This document shows, one piece after another, positions 1-11,755 of a stretch of 64,000 bases of DNA. This DNA is from Paraphysomonas bandaiensis. Taxonomy: Eukaryota; Chrysophyceae. Position numbers and translations under genes: made by a program. The notes beneath the pieces are model-generated. The model saw nothing but the letters and a program-made list of their open reading frames with translations, made no database searches and was not told the DNA's origin. Positions within the stretch are counted from its first letter, which is position 1. The number at the start of each line of letters is the position of its first letter. The stretch covers positions 186,001-250,000 of the forward strand of contig CBFFRP010000433.1 in the NCBI GenBank assembly GCA_965644295.1. Direction: 5' to 3'.

Positions 1-744
1 GTGATATGCATATTAAGGGTGTGACGTGTGAGCGTGTGTCAATGTGTTTCAACTCTGTACATATTTTCATACTCTCACTATAGAAAAGATAAAAGTTATA
101 CGCTCTATGAGTATAAATATATATAGACTCCGTATATTTAAGTCAACTTTTGGCCTTCTACTGCTCTTCTTCTTCATACTTACCAGATCGCCTGCTTGCT
201 CAATAAGATGCTTAATAACGACTGGAATGACCCACTTAATGATGCCACGAATAAACCTCGTCTTATCTTTGCTTTAAAGGGTTGTGACATTGCTGTCTTA
301 TGTCGATATTGTCTTGTATTTGTTGCTATCTTTTAATGTGTCTATCACGTCTTTTATCTCTTCCACAGATAGAGCTCCATTATTGGGGTAAACCGTATGC
401 AATAAATTACCTTTTTTACAACTACCCTTTTCTCAATAGAATGCTGTATTTTTAGGGTAAAAATAGTAAAAATAGAAAAAATAAATTGCCGCCATCCTGT
501 AATCTGAGGGTGTGGGGAATAGTGAGTGGTGATGATGAGTGAGAACTTTTCTCGTTTTTCTGGACTTGTCTGGTAGGACTATGCGTATGCGTGTGTATCT
601 ACTAGTACCTACAACAGCAGCAGTGGGTGTCAGCACAGGGCAGTTGAGGTCCTCCTATATATACATATACAGATATATCCCACACACGATATTATTACTC
701 AGACAAAGCTATTAGAGTAGTAAACAGATAGCATTGTATACATA
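1..744. other. No gene recognised; upstream region of the FkbM-like gene
   Basis: The short open frames here have no recognisable motif and low-complexity composition, so I call no gene. The last 100 bases are rich in TATATA and probably include the promoter and 5' UTR of the methyltransferase that starts at 745. Confidence 0.5.
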
Positions 745-1882
745 ATGATATTTCAGTATTGGTTTGGAGCTATAGTGTTATGTGTCTGTATATTGCGATG
801 TGAGTCACTTCGAACGCACTATTATGAATATGAGAATGGAGTGTTCAATAAGAAGACTGTAACTGAGGCTCCAAATACTGAAGACAATCCAAAGATTAAT
901 CACGCTATGAGAAGTAAGTTCAATTCACAGACAGGACAAGATCAGGTAGTATACAACACACTCGATAAGAAGAAGGGCGGCTATTTTGTCGATTTGGCAG
1001 CTAATCACTTCGTATTATTATCTAACACATTCTCGTTGGAGCAACATCACTCCTGGTCTGGTATTTGCATTGAGCCGAACCCTATGTATTTGTATGGGTT
1101 AGTTACTCGAAGGACGTGTAATGTATTAGTTAATCCCATAAGTGATAAAGCAGACGAACATTTAACATTCAGACTCAAGCATGTGTACGGTGGGTTTGTT
1201 GGTCCCGACATGGATAATTCGAACACTAATAAGCAGGATGGGAGTGATGTGACGTTAACCACGGCAACATTGACAGATACTTTGGACTTTTTCAATGCAC
1301 CGCACGTCATTGATTATTTATCTCTCGATGTTGAAGGGGCAGAGTACTTGGTACGTAATTGTGGTATAGGTGGTATTGAGTCATGTGTAGCTGTGTAATT
1401 GTGAGAATAGTAATGAGTGTGGTATCCATTTTGTGTTTCATACTATGATGTTCGCTATTCTATTCGTTTTATAAGTTGTATGTGTTGATTAGGCCTTAAA
1501 AACTTTCAACTTCTCGAAGTATACCTTCCTGATCATGAGCATAGAGAGGCCGACAGAAGAACTCCACAAGTTGCTCGCAAATAATGGATACTGGTTCGTT
1601 TCTAAATTATCTCCTTGGGGCGAGGTCGTTTATTTTCATGATAGTCTTCCTGATTTGGAGGTACATATGGCAAAGTATGTAAGTAGAGATGGTGATCAAC
1701 GTGCCACCGGGTGGGCCAAAGTATACCACCATTATTTACTCGTCCCCAACTTTTGGGGGGATCACGTAGAGGTAGAGAGTAGTGGCACGAAATTAGTTAT
1801 TGCCGAACGCAATGCGCATCGGTTGAACCGTTATTCCAAATTAAGGGGCTCCCATAAAAGTATGAATTCTTATACGGTATAG
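745..1882 (+). CDS. FkbM-type SAM-dependent methyltransferase, secretory
   Basis: Two exons, 745-1350 and 1493-1882, join in phase 0 across a 142-bp GT-AG intron to give 331 residues. The first ~22 residues are hydrophobic (WFGAIVLCVCILRC), a signal peptide or type II anchor, so the protein probably works in the ER or Golgi. Family hallmarks are SQTGQDQ near residue 62, a DLAAN/IEPNP segment like the SAM-binding loop, and SLDVEGAEYL just before the splice. After splicing the text continues ALKTFNFSKYTFLIMSIERP, the usual FkbM strand following the LDxEG motif. Eukaryotic relatives methylate glycans or small molecules; the substrate cannot be read from sequence. The exon 1 frame stops soon after the donor, which supports the intron. 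Confidence 0.85.
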
Positions 1883-2326
1883 AATTGATATCATCGTTTA
1901 GTCATGATTATGTTTGATAATTACAGTAATTGTGTTGTTAATTTCTCCACAACGCGTTTAATTTGAAAAGTGATAATATTACTAATGATAGGCAGGAGGT
2001 TGAATGACTTTGTATCTAAAAGAAAATTCAATAAATTATAGAAAATAGAAACGTAGAACTTTCAATTGGGTGATTAAAAAAACATTTTTCACTCAATTAC
2101 TTATATCTGCATTCAAAATGCTCCTGGACTTAGCAGTAGGAATTCGTCTCCATATAATATCTCACAAAATTTCATTTCGGTATTCGTACCCGATGTACGG
2201 CTTAGCGTCATCATCAGAGCTATTGATATCATCACTCCATTCTACACGATCACGTCTCTTGGCTATGGATGAGAAGTTTGTTTCTGGGCATGTGCAGTGC
2301 TCTAGCAACAAGTCATATACAGAATC
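1883..2326. other. Convergent intergenic region
   Basis: About 440 bp between two convergent genes. No motif beyond AT-rich 3' UTR-like sequence with AATAAA-like stretches (for example near 2030). Confidence 0.5.
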
Positions 2327-3755
2327 TTAAGAATAATCTTTACCTTGCAAACAATCAACTAAATATGGGTACACATTCTCCATTGCAACTGAGTGGAAAT
2401 CAAACTTCTCAAATATTCCACTATTAACCGCATCACGAATTCTTGAATGAATAGTACATTGGTATTCATTTGGGTCTACGTCATAAATCATAGGCTGCAA
2501 ATAGTAGCCTCTTTCAATGCTGTATGTATCCGGATTTAGTTCAAAAACTTTGTTTTCCTTATCAAAATGGACCTTTTTCAATCCAGAACGACAACCTCGT
2601 ATGCGATTCCATTGTGAAGCCAATGGATGGTAAACACAGTACCCATCTACAGATAATAAGTACTACATACATCATCTTCAGATTCGTGGTACCTGTATCT
2701 TTTACAATCTCACGAATTTTGCGATCGTTTAAATCAGACATATCACGCAGTTCATCCATACGTCTCTCGCATCGTCGTACCCATTTTAGTGGCAGAGGTG
2801 TAAATCCGCAACTTGAATTCATATTTTGCACACGTATTGCTGCATGCTCACTTGACGATATGAACTGTGAGAGGGCAAAGTCCGCAATATCTGCTATGGC
2901 AACATTAACACGACACTCGAAGTATTGTTTTGAGTAGTCAAGTAAATTTTCTACAGTTTGTCGTGCATCATAAACCGCCTTCATGTCTTCACGTGAAACT
3001 CTCATGTGCAAAATATCTCCTTTTCGAAGGTGTAGCAAGTCCCATGGCGAATTCACATTAAGATATTGTAGATTTAGTCGTACACGGGGATATACTGTAT
3101 CTTGAAATACCATGCTCAGTGTTAGTTCTTTGAAAGGATTTGTTTCAAAGAGAGCACAAGTATGCCTGTCAACATATTCGGGTCGACGAAGGCAGCTTTT
3201 TAAGTGGCGAATAGAACAATTTCGGGATCGGACATAGGGCCCATGAAGGTACGGTTTGTTTCGTATAGGTCGCCGGTTAAAGTGTGTAGTCAATGTAGGT
3301 TGCGTAATTCGACGCTGATTTACCACAGGTGTCGACGTTTTGCTTATAATTCGGTTCAGCGAAGGCTTGGGTAACATAAATTGCAAGTCAACAAATATAC
3401 GAGGCATATACATTGTCAGAGTTTCAATAATACGTTTTAGTGCTGAAGTTATTTTTGTCCTCTTCGGTTTGCTCTTTTTCCCCCAATTTTCATCTAGATC
3501 GAGCTGCATTGCTCGTATGTCGTCGATTGTTCCATTGCACGGCTCCTCCTTCGGCATCTCTCGAGCCATCTCGACGCCACGCTTTAGCCAGCTCTTGGCA
3601 ATGAATGATAGGTGTTGGTCAATTGTCTCTAAATCTTCATCACCCAAATCCAATAAGTCTTCCATCTTTCGGACTCCCATTCTGCGCAAGTGCTGCAGTA
3701 ACTCATCATTAGGCAGACACTCCCTCATAACATTCTCTTTTTTACTTTTATTCAT
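2327..3755 (-). CDS. Unknown protein with an N-terminal SAM-like helical segment
   Basis: Two exons, 3755-2688 and 2640-2327 (approximate edges), join in phase 1 across an intron of about 47 bp (donor GTACCA, acceptor CTGTAG). The splice removes a frame break and gives VKDTDGYCVYHPLASQWN. The protein is about 455 residues. Residues 14-65 (DELLQHLRRMGVRKMEDLL then DLGDEDLETIDQHL) look like a SAM or other short five-helix domain. The rest is basic and has no motif I know; it ends in an acidic/aromatic segment. A longer 5' end is possible because a coding-looking small frame lies just upstream at 3770-3940. I recognise no family. The good frame across the intron makes this a real gene with function unknown. 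Confidence 0.65.
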
Positions 3756-3769
3756 GATATATACTTAAA

Positions 3770-3940
3770 TTAGACACTATATGATTCTTGTGATCTTGAA
3801 CACTTCCTCGATAGCAATAAAAGCCAACACTGACTCGTCATAGAGTGTTGTAGAGTTCTGTTTATGGTATCTTTCTCCATTTCCGTAAAATCAGTGTAGC
3901 TTTCCGCAATATCTTCAAACCACATATCGGCAGTCTGCAT
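3770..3940 (-). CDS. Small ORF or 5' exon of the neighbouring SAM-like gene
   Basis: A 56-codon frame starts MQTADMWFEDIAESYTDFTE and stays coding-like for about 34 residues. A donor-like GTCAGT follows codon 34. Joining it to the acceptor TTTAAG about 15 bp before the ATG at 3755 keeps the frame into the downstream gene. It may be that gene's true first exon. Alternatively it is an independent microprotein or chance. RNA evidence would decide. Confidence 0.35.
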   Translation of the reverse strand: MQTADMWFEDIAESYTDFTEMEKDTINRTLQHSMTSQCWLLLLSRKCSRSQESYSV

Positions 3941-4379
3941 CTTATTTATTCGGAAATAAATTGAAGCAAAATTCTTCTATATAAATGCAATACAACTACG
4001 GCTGGAATACAGATAATTGTTGTCTCAATATTAGAGGCATTTTAGAACAAAAATATACGAAGGATATCGATACGCCAGTTTCCTGGAAACTGATCTGTAT
4101 ATATATGTAGTGGAATACGTAGTTGGAAGGACTACTGTATTAATGAAATACTCAGCTGTATTCTTAGTATACGTTGTTGATTCGTTGTGTTTGTCCCAAT
4201 ATTAGAGACGGGGGTAGCAGTGCGACTTGAACATCATCGTATGCATCTTATTTTTCGGGAATAAATTGAAGCAAAAAGCCTCTATATTAGTGATATACAA
4301 CTACAGCAGGAATACAGACAATTATTGTCTCAATATTAGAGGCACCTTGGAAGAAAAATATACAAAGGAGCCGGATGCC
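3937..4379. repeat. Two diverged direct copies of a ~138-bp sequence
   Basis: Copies at about 3937-4076 and 4242-4379 share TGCATCTTATTT, a GGAATAAATTGAAGCAAAA-like block, GTCTCAATATTAGAGGCA and AAAATATAC. They are roughly 80 percent alike by eye. There is no coding potential and no clear terminal inverted repeat. Confidence 0.6.
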
Positions 4380-5506
4380 GATAGATCATGATATGACACA
4401 CATCCTCATAGCTAGCTATGCATATGCTATGAGCCATACATAGATGATGATGAACAAAGTAACAGGCAGCAATATCGCCTATTTCTAATAAGTAGACTAT
4501 CATTACAAGAGAAGCTGAACTAATTTGATATCGCTCATAGTTATGTTCACGAACATGTCTTTAGCAACCAGTCAAGAATACACTGCATAGGCTCATGCAT
4601 ATTTATGTCTACACAAGTCTCAGTGATACAGTCCTGAACCCAGTATATGTTTATATAAACAACTCTTAGCTTTACTTATGTCTAGATATGCTATGAGAGA
4701 CACGTATAAACATGTAGATCATTACCTTCTTTTGACGCATTAGACGAAACATACTTCTTATAACTTGAATTCATTTCCACCTTAATCCTGATTTATTAGT
4801 ACTTTACAAGAAGTTATCATTCTTAATCTAATTTAGTGTATATGGCTAAGCCATGTAATTGAGAATCAGGTGTGTCTTGCAGTTTATAGATTTCCCAGAG
4901 CAAACACTCCGCAGTCTCTCTAATTAACGAATTGTGATCTTAGTTTCCTAAACACTTGTCAGATGCATAAATATAAACCTTGCAATCAATTTAAGCTACC
5001 TACCAGTGGTGCTCAGAACATTTTTTAGACGAGTTTAGTCTAGTTAGCACAAATTGAATCTGAGGAACATTTGCTAAAAAGTATCATATTAACTATTAAC
5101 TATTCAATGTTATAAGTTATGTGGTGTGTAAAAAACGTAAGTATACACAAATAGTCCAACCGATAAAATGTAGTGGTCGTATTGCTCTAGACTTATATTT
5201 CAATTGGAGTCATTGGGGTGTACCTCTCTACCAATAAGGTTCTTGATAGATTATATATGCCTGGCACTTGTATGCTTCCAATCGACTCTCTGGTAGCTGT
5301 CACAATTAAGAACGAATTGGTACAATATGTCGTCTAAGCAGAAACGAAAGTTTATAAATGACGCATAAGGCAGAAGAACACAAAAAATTTAGCAGTAGGT
5401 TGTTGGATTAGAGTTATAGTGCAACGCTGAAATAAACTACCCGTTAAGCAACATTAAGTCAGCACGCAACTAAAGTAAGCAAAGATAACTACAACTGGTC
5501 CCTCGT
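4380..5506. other. Intergenic, nothing recognised
   Basis: About 1.1 kb of AT-rich sequence without a convincing ORF, RNA gene or repeat. The last part is presumably the 3' UTR of the eS8 gene. Confidence 0.5.
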
Positions 5507-6310
5507 TTACTTTCCGCTGCCCTTCTTGCGCTTGAGCATCTTGGCGTAGAACTCGAGTTCCTTGCCCTCAAGGATGTAACCGTCGCAACGACCAGACTGG
5601 CCAGGGCGAGAAGAGATACAGGCCAAAAGACGACCAGAGCTGAATGCATCATCAAGAGCGGGGTCTAGAGTGCGGGTCTTCTGTCTCTCAGCGAGCTTTC
5701 TCTCAAGACTGCGAGACTTCTTAACAGCAGTCTAAATACAAACAAATAACATTAAATTAAAACTTCTACTATGTTTGATATTTTATACCTCCTCCTCGGC
5801 GGCGCCAGCCTTCTTAGCCTTCTTGACACCAACCTTGACACCGTAGTGCTGCTCGTACCAGGCACGGAATGGGGTGGCATCGATCTGAACAATAGAGTTC
5901 TTGACGAGGGTTTTGGTACGCACCAACTCGTTGTTAGAAGCGTTATATACGACATCCAGGACACGGGTCTTTCTGGTGCACACTACACACACAAAACATT
6001 TACCAACCTCAAGATAATTAACAACCGCATTTAATACCTTCACTTCCCCAAGAGAAGTTTCCAGAATCGAGCCTCATGGCACGGAACTTGAGGTTTCCAC
6101 CTCTGCAACGCACGGGGTGGATTCTCTGAGGTCCAAGCTTTGTGTTGGCAGGGGGTCTGCCGAGCTCATACTGCCTCTTCTTCTTAAGGTTGGCTTTTCT
6201 GCCACCAGTAGCTCGGCGTTTGTGTCTGCTATCACGAGAAATACCTAACCAATACAACAAACAAAGAAAATTAGAATATCACTACCAAGTTTTACTACTT
6301 TCTCACCCAT
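5507..6310 (-). CDS. RPS8: 40S ribosomal protein eS8
   Basis: Four coding exons, 6310-6307, 6244-6038, 5982-5789 and 5731-5507, give 209 residues, close to the usual ~208. The first coding exon is only ATGG: the start codon and one base precede a GTGAGA donor, and exon 2 completes [11 protein letters not shown]. Conserved eS8 blocks follow in order: [78 protein letters not shown] and [17 protein letters not shown]. All three introns are 55-62 bp and splice in phase. It is a structural component of the small ribosomal subunit in the cytosol. Family assignment is certain. Confidence 0.97.
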
Positions 6311-7862
6311 ATTCAAGCTATCTCTTTTCCAACAATGAAATAACTTACATTAACATGCATTCCCACTACCATCAGAGGAGTGGTAAGAAATAATCTCAGA
6401 GCCACACCACAAACATAAAAAAAAATATAGTTAGAGTAACAAATCTCAAAGGGACAATTATTTTCAGTTTGTTATCTATATATTATTCAATATTTTATTA
6501 TGGAAAGTTGGAATTCCATAATTTTTAGATTTAAACCATTAAATACCAGGAAATGTTTGTGTAAATAGTAGGTTTTTTATGTAAGTTAACGTAAAATCAA
6601 TCTGATTAGATGTGGACATACAGTATCTATCGTCGCCTATGCAATTCTATGTACATGTATCTCATACTTAAGTCACCTGCCCTGTTATGATATCACCATA
6701 ACTATCATCTCTGGATATATCCTGAAGATAACAGACAACACTCAGCTCTTATCAACTAAAGGGGGTGTCCCATAACAAGAGCATGTCATAGTGTAGCAGT
6801 TAAGCTAATTAAGCTACTAGTATCCCGGAATATATATATATATGAGGTACGTGGACATTATTCATACTCGAAGTACGGCCCGTTTCAGGGCTTGAGATGT
6901 TAATAATGCTTCGAGATGAAAGAGAAGCTGCGTCTGACTCTAATGGGAGTTGGGTGCTTCAGTCAAGCGATCAAAGACTAGATAAGAGCAGTTTTAATAC
7001 TAGTACCTTCTTATATTTATAATAAATAAATAACTTTTAAAGTGTTATCTGTTATTCTAGTCAAGTAGTTTAGGGCCGACCTTTTCATTTCTTTAATAAG
7101 TATCACTAGTAGAAAGGGTGTACAGTAGCTTTACACTGCGGCCAAATAAATAATAAATGATTCAAGACCGCAATCGTCGTTACGTTACCACACCCAAAGG
7201 GTCACAGAACACGTCAGCAACACATGATTGAAACATAGAAACACAAGTCGAAAACCGCTGGTTCTCTATTATCGATTACTAGGTGTAACGAAGAGACCTT
7301 ACTCATCCCAGACGTCTACCTCTCCCACAGTCCCTTCACAAGTGGAAAAAAACGCTACGGCACAGCCTCCGTCTCAGGCTAAGTACACTCGACTAACAAA
7401 TTCAGAATCCTGTGCCTCCACAACGTCCTGCACTTCCAGGTTCCAGGGCTCACTCCCATAGAGATCTTCTCTCAAGTTTCATAGCGTTCTTATGTAGTAG
7501 GATAGGAGAACTTGTACTAGTTAATTACAGGTAGAAATCTATCTGCCGTGAATAGTTTTCATCTAGCTACTTATTTGGAGCTTATTCTCGACGCCTATTG
7601 CAAATACTAACACTTCATAAATACTAGACACTAAGAAACTAAGAAAGGGAAAATTTAGCTGCGAAGTTAAACTGTTGTAGTGTGTAGAATGTTTATCTCT
7701 ATATATCTATGGTATTAAAAGTTTACTTGTGTTCTTATTACATTGGTGATAAGTGTCTTCCTTTTTTTCTAGTCATTTGGGCTGATCACAGTTTATTCGT
7801 TTCATATAAGAATTATTAATATTATGTACTACTGCTATATATAATGACGAGTGAACTAATGG
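6311..7862. other. Intergenic, nothing recognised
   Basis: About 1.55 kb between two minus-strand genes. It should contain the eS8 promoter near 6311-6500 and the kinesin 3' UTR near 7862. A 77-codon frame at 7228-7461 has no motif, so I do not call it. Confidence 0.5.
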
Positions 7863-10800
7863 CTAGAACTCTTCCTCTTCCATTGTTCTTCCAGTTATTT
7901 CATAAAACTGCTCTTCTCTGGCTTGAAGACAGGCCATCAGCCTTCTAACTTCATCTTTTAATACTTCATTTTCCTGCACTACTTCATGATACATTCCCTG
8001 CAGGCCATCAAGTTCTTCGCTGAGGGAAGAATTTGCAGCAAGTAGGTTAGCCTGATTAACTTCTACCTACAGATAACAATCACAAGCATATTAGTTCTAT
8101 TGAAAAAAATAAACAGCTGATAATAATAGATTTGCATCAAAATATAACAAATCATATTCACACCTCCTTCAGTCCCTCCGTAAGCGTGGACAGCATATTG
8201 TCTTTCCTGTCAACATTCTCTTGTAGCCTATCAACTTCACTCTGAAGTTGTTTGTTGTCACTTTCTCGTCTCTTGAGTTCTGCCTGTAGCTGGGCGACTG
8301 TGGAAAGGGCTGAAATGCCGTTTGACTGGTTTTGACTTTGGATTGTGCTTGACGAACTAACGATAGCTGTAACATCAGCAGAATTGCTAGTCGTTACGCT
8401 CCCACTCGACCCGCCGCCAGATAGCCTACACAACAAAAACGAAGACAAGTACTTCATGAGTAGGAACAAAGAGAAATAGATATCAATTGTTTGGGAACTA
8501 TTGTATTCCAAAATACATACAGAACGAATGATATTAACCTAAACACACTGACAACACCATACTTGGATTTACTCGGCTTCGTGACATGCTGCTTTAATAT
8601 GTGAAGCATCTGAGAAACCCCCTCTAGCACTGGGTCAGCAGGCTTTGCTACTACTCTCTCCGTCGACGAAACTAGCTTCTCCCGAGGTACTCCTGCGAGA
8701 ATATCCTCAACTCGACTAGATGACAAACGACTATTTCCAGCGGGTGGCCCAATAGAGCGACGGGCATACATGGCTTTGGGAGACATCGACTGTTTCGGGG
8801 TGATACTTTTACGCTTAGAAATATCGGCAAAGAAGTCATCATCACCACCACTCTCACTTTCGTTCGTGTCATTGTGTTGGTCCTCCGAGCCCGAATCACT
8901 TCCATCATGTGTAGTTTCCCCTATTCCCTTTTTTGAATTCATGGTATCTGTGTTCGCAGAGGCGACCTGGACGTCAATGTCGGTCAAATCTGATGCACTT
9001 TTAGACTGTTTTACGGGTGGGCTTCCATCATTCGATGATTTTTTTACTGCAGTATGTGAAGGGCTTCTATTCTGTGCACTTGGTGTTGCAATCACTTTAC
9101 TGCCCGTTTTCTTGGTAGCTTGTCTAGGGCTGTTCGAATTCCGTGGTGACGACGTTCTTCGGGACGGACCTTTCAGCCTCGATATACCACTTGGCCTTTT
9201 GTCCCTAGCAGCTTTCGCCTCTGCTTCTTGCTTCGCTTGGGCTTCACCTTTCAGAATTAACCTTTCCATGTGATCTATCATCTGTAAAGATAAGTTGCAA
9301 TTACACGATACTACTGACAATAGGATGTGAAAATCTTACTTCAAGCATGAGCTGCTGGTTGTCCTCTGGTTCATCATCATCAGCCCCCTTTTTCTTGGTG
9401 GTCTGCATCATTGACTCCATATCTGCTAGCTTCGCTTTTAGTTGCTCTATTTCCACTCTATAAGCCCGTAAAAGTGTCTTATCATCCATTGTCTCATTTA
9501 CTCCAGCTTCCATCTTGATTCGCTTCGCCCTGGTGGCGAACTTCAACGTATTAGAAGTCTCCTCCACACATCGGATAGTTGGGGATATTGTACATATGAT
9601 GGTGATGAGAGCATTTCCCGATAGTGCGGTTTGCATAATCCTGAATGTTGAACACAACTTAAACCGTGCAATCACATATGGGGCATAAGGTAAAATACCT
9701 CGTCAATTTTGAGTCCCTATATGGTAGATGCTGCTTCTTCCGAGATCCGCCTTCTTCCTCACCAAGGCGATGTATAATGGTGGATAGCGTTAGCAAACTT
9801 TGATTTATATGTTTTGCCTCACGAGCCCGCACTCCCTTGCTATTTGTCATTTTTGCGTTCTCGGATCCAGCCAAGTCCACAAGGTTAAGGGTAGACACTC
9901 TAACAGGATCACCTATAAACATATCAGACCAAACTGGTGCTACACATACATCATGAGTTACCTGCAGTAGCCGAAAGTGCTTTGGACTCAATAATGAGTT
10001 TGAAAAGCGTGTGCGCTCGAGAACTTTTATCGTTCATATCTGTGGTGCCAACATGTCGATGCGCTTCTCCCCCTTGCAACAGCGCAATAACCTACAAAGT
10101 CACCCATTAAACACAAATATACATATTCATAACTGATAGCTGTCAACGCTGTGACATGAGAAAATACACAAGCTTGCAACACCTGGGCAGGATTCATCAC
10201 TACTTGCTCTTTCACACCACTGAGGACGATGCCAAGCTTAGGGTCCTGTTGAATCTTTATCTGTGTGCTGGACTCAGGATTGAGCAAATCATGAACCTAA
10301 GGCATAACATTAGTAAGAGTTCATGTGATATTTCATGTATCAACCGTTTCATTGTATATTTCCAGATATGATACTCTAAAGAGAAACTCCCTATCTCTGT
10401 ATTCTGAAATACATTCGAAACAATCGTATATAGCTTGTGGAATCAGTCCTGGCTGCTTAGCTGTTCCGTTCATCGTAAACGTCTTACCACTGGATGTCTG
10501 CAAGTCATATATATCAGCCAATAGTAAGTTAAACAAGCGCATATAACGAGAATGTGTACAAGTGAAAGGCATGTTCCTACCTGCCCGTAGGAGAATACAG
10601 AGCAATGATAGCCTTGCATGGCTTTATCCACTGTTTTCTTAACAATGCAGTTAAATATCATGTCATTTGTATGCTCTGGGTAGAACAGATGGTCAAAAGC
10701 GTAGGACATAGGAGGCGATAACGTCTCTGAAGTCTGGCGAAGTGATACAGAGTTCCGCTTTGGAATTGTGGAGGCATCCTGAGTGATTGTGTTGTTCTCC

Positions 10801-11030
10801 CAAACCCAAGCAAGTCGTTCATTTTTACTTCTCTCATCTTTTACTAGTGGACGAATTCGTACACATACTTGTACATTATCCTCCCCACTATCACTCTCTG
10901 TACAGGGAGATAGAGGAGGGGAAGGAGTGGCTATTGTCTCTGGTATAGTTGGTGATTGTAATGCAGAATCAGATGTTGATCGTCCTCTTGATGTTATACT
11001 TAATCTCTTTGTAAATGATTTCCACTTCAT
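7863..11030 (-). CDS. Kinesin motor protein, kinesin-7 (CENP-E/NACK)-like
   Basis: Nine exons splice in phase to 856 residues: 11030-10581, 10497-10345, 10296-10183, 10091-9962, 9912-9699, 9640-9340, 9281-8539, 8425-8164, 8066-7863. The N-terminal motor starts near residue 52 ([10 protein letters not shown]). The P-loop [11 protein letters not shown] (about 149-159) is split by intron 1, and TSSGKT rather than TGSGKT is typical of kinesin-7. Switch I reads NDKSSRAH (260-266), with Ala where Ser is usual. Switch II is DLAGSE (295-300). [11 protein letters not shown] and the neck FATRAKRI follow. The tail has a basic Ser/Pro-rich disordered part and two short coiled coils ([19 protein letters not shown]; the last exon). 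It is a plus-end microtubule motor, probably mitotic. It is divergent from the kelch gene. Confidence 0.93.
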
Positions 11031-11755
11031 AATGACCCTCTATAACCCTCTATATCCCTATAGAACCCTACACACTTATCAACACTGTCTACCTTCTATT
11101 CCAGTGAGAGCTAACACACAGCAACAACACTGATCAATATGATTGTTATGATCAGATAGATTTACAATCAACTTCACACTATAATGACATTCAATAAATA
11201 GAAGTCTATTAGTAGATATGTATGTATAGGTAGGTAGGTATATATATATATGAGGTGCTGTGATGATGAGATGCGTATATTAACTTAACGATAATTTTGT
11301 ATGTATATTTTTAGTAGATAATATTCTGTACGGTCTGTTTATACCCGTTATAATCCGTTAATATATCCGTAAGAATACTTTGGATGTCAGTGTGTACACT
11401 GCTCCCTGGACGAGATTTATATTCCCGTTACGGTCCGCTAATATATCTGTAAGAGTACACTCTGTTTGTTCTGCTCTGTAGATCCACAAGGACGAGATGT
11501 ATATACCCGTTACGGTCCGTTAATATATCCGTAAGAATACTCTGTATGCGCGCAGACTCGTACTGCTGCTCTGACAGGAGTACGTGTCTAGATGGAGATG
11601 TCCTGATGGACCTGTACAGCCACTAATATATGCTGGAGGGGTTCTTGCAGGGTGGGTATTGGTTAAAACATCTCCCACTATCTCACTCTATCTCAACACT
11701 CCCTCATACGGGTACAGTATTGATCTAAACTGTACATATTACTTGAATTATCATC
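11031..11755. other. Divergent promoter region between kinesin and kelch genes
   Basis: About 725 bp separating two outward-reading genes, so it must hold both promoters. It contains a TATATATATA run near 11240 and the three-copy repeat listed separately. Confidence 0.6.
11338..11548. promoter_or_regulatory. Three ~80-bp-spaced copies of a CCGTTA...ATATCCGTAAGAATAC block
   Basis: Blocks near 11342, 11423 and 11502 share CCCGTTA(C/T)(G/A)(G/A)TCCG(T/C)TAATATATC followed by GTAAGA(A/G)TAC. They are spaced about 80 bp apart inside a divergent intergenic region. Each block also holds a partial inverted pair of CCGTTA-type words. A regulatory role is inferred only from place and repetition; a decayed tandem duplication is the alternative. 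Confidence 0.45.

Noticed and set aside
8770-9273. 167-codon plus-strand frame opposite the kinesin tail
   Set aside because: Antisense of a repetitive Ser/Lys-rich coding exon; hydrophobic only because of strand complement.
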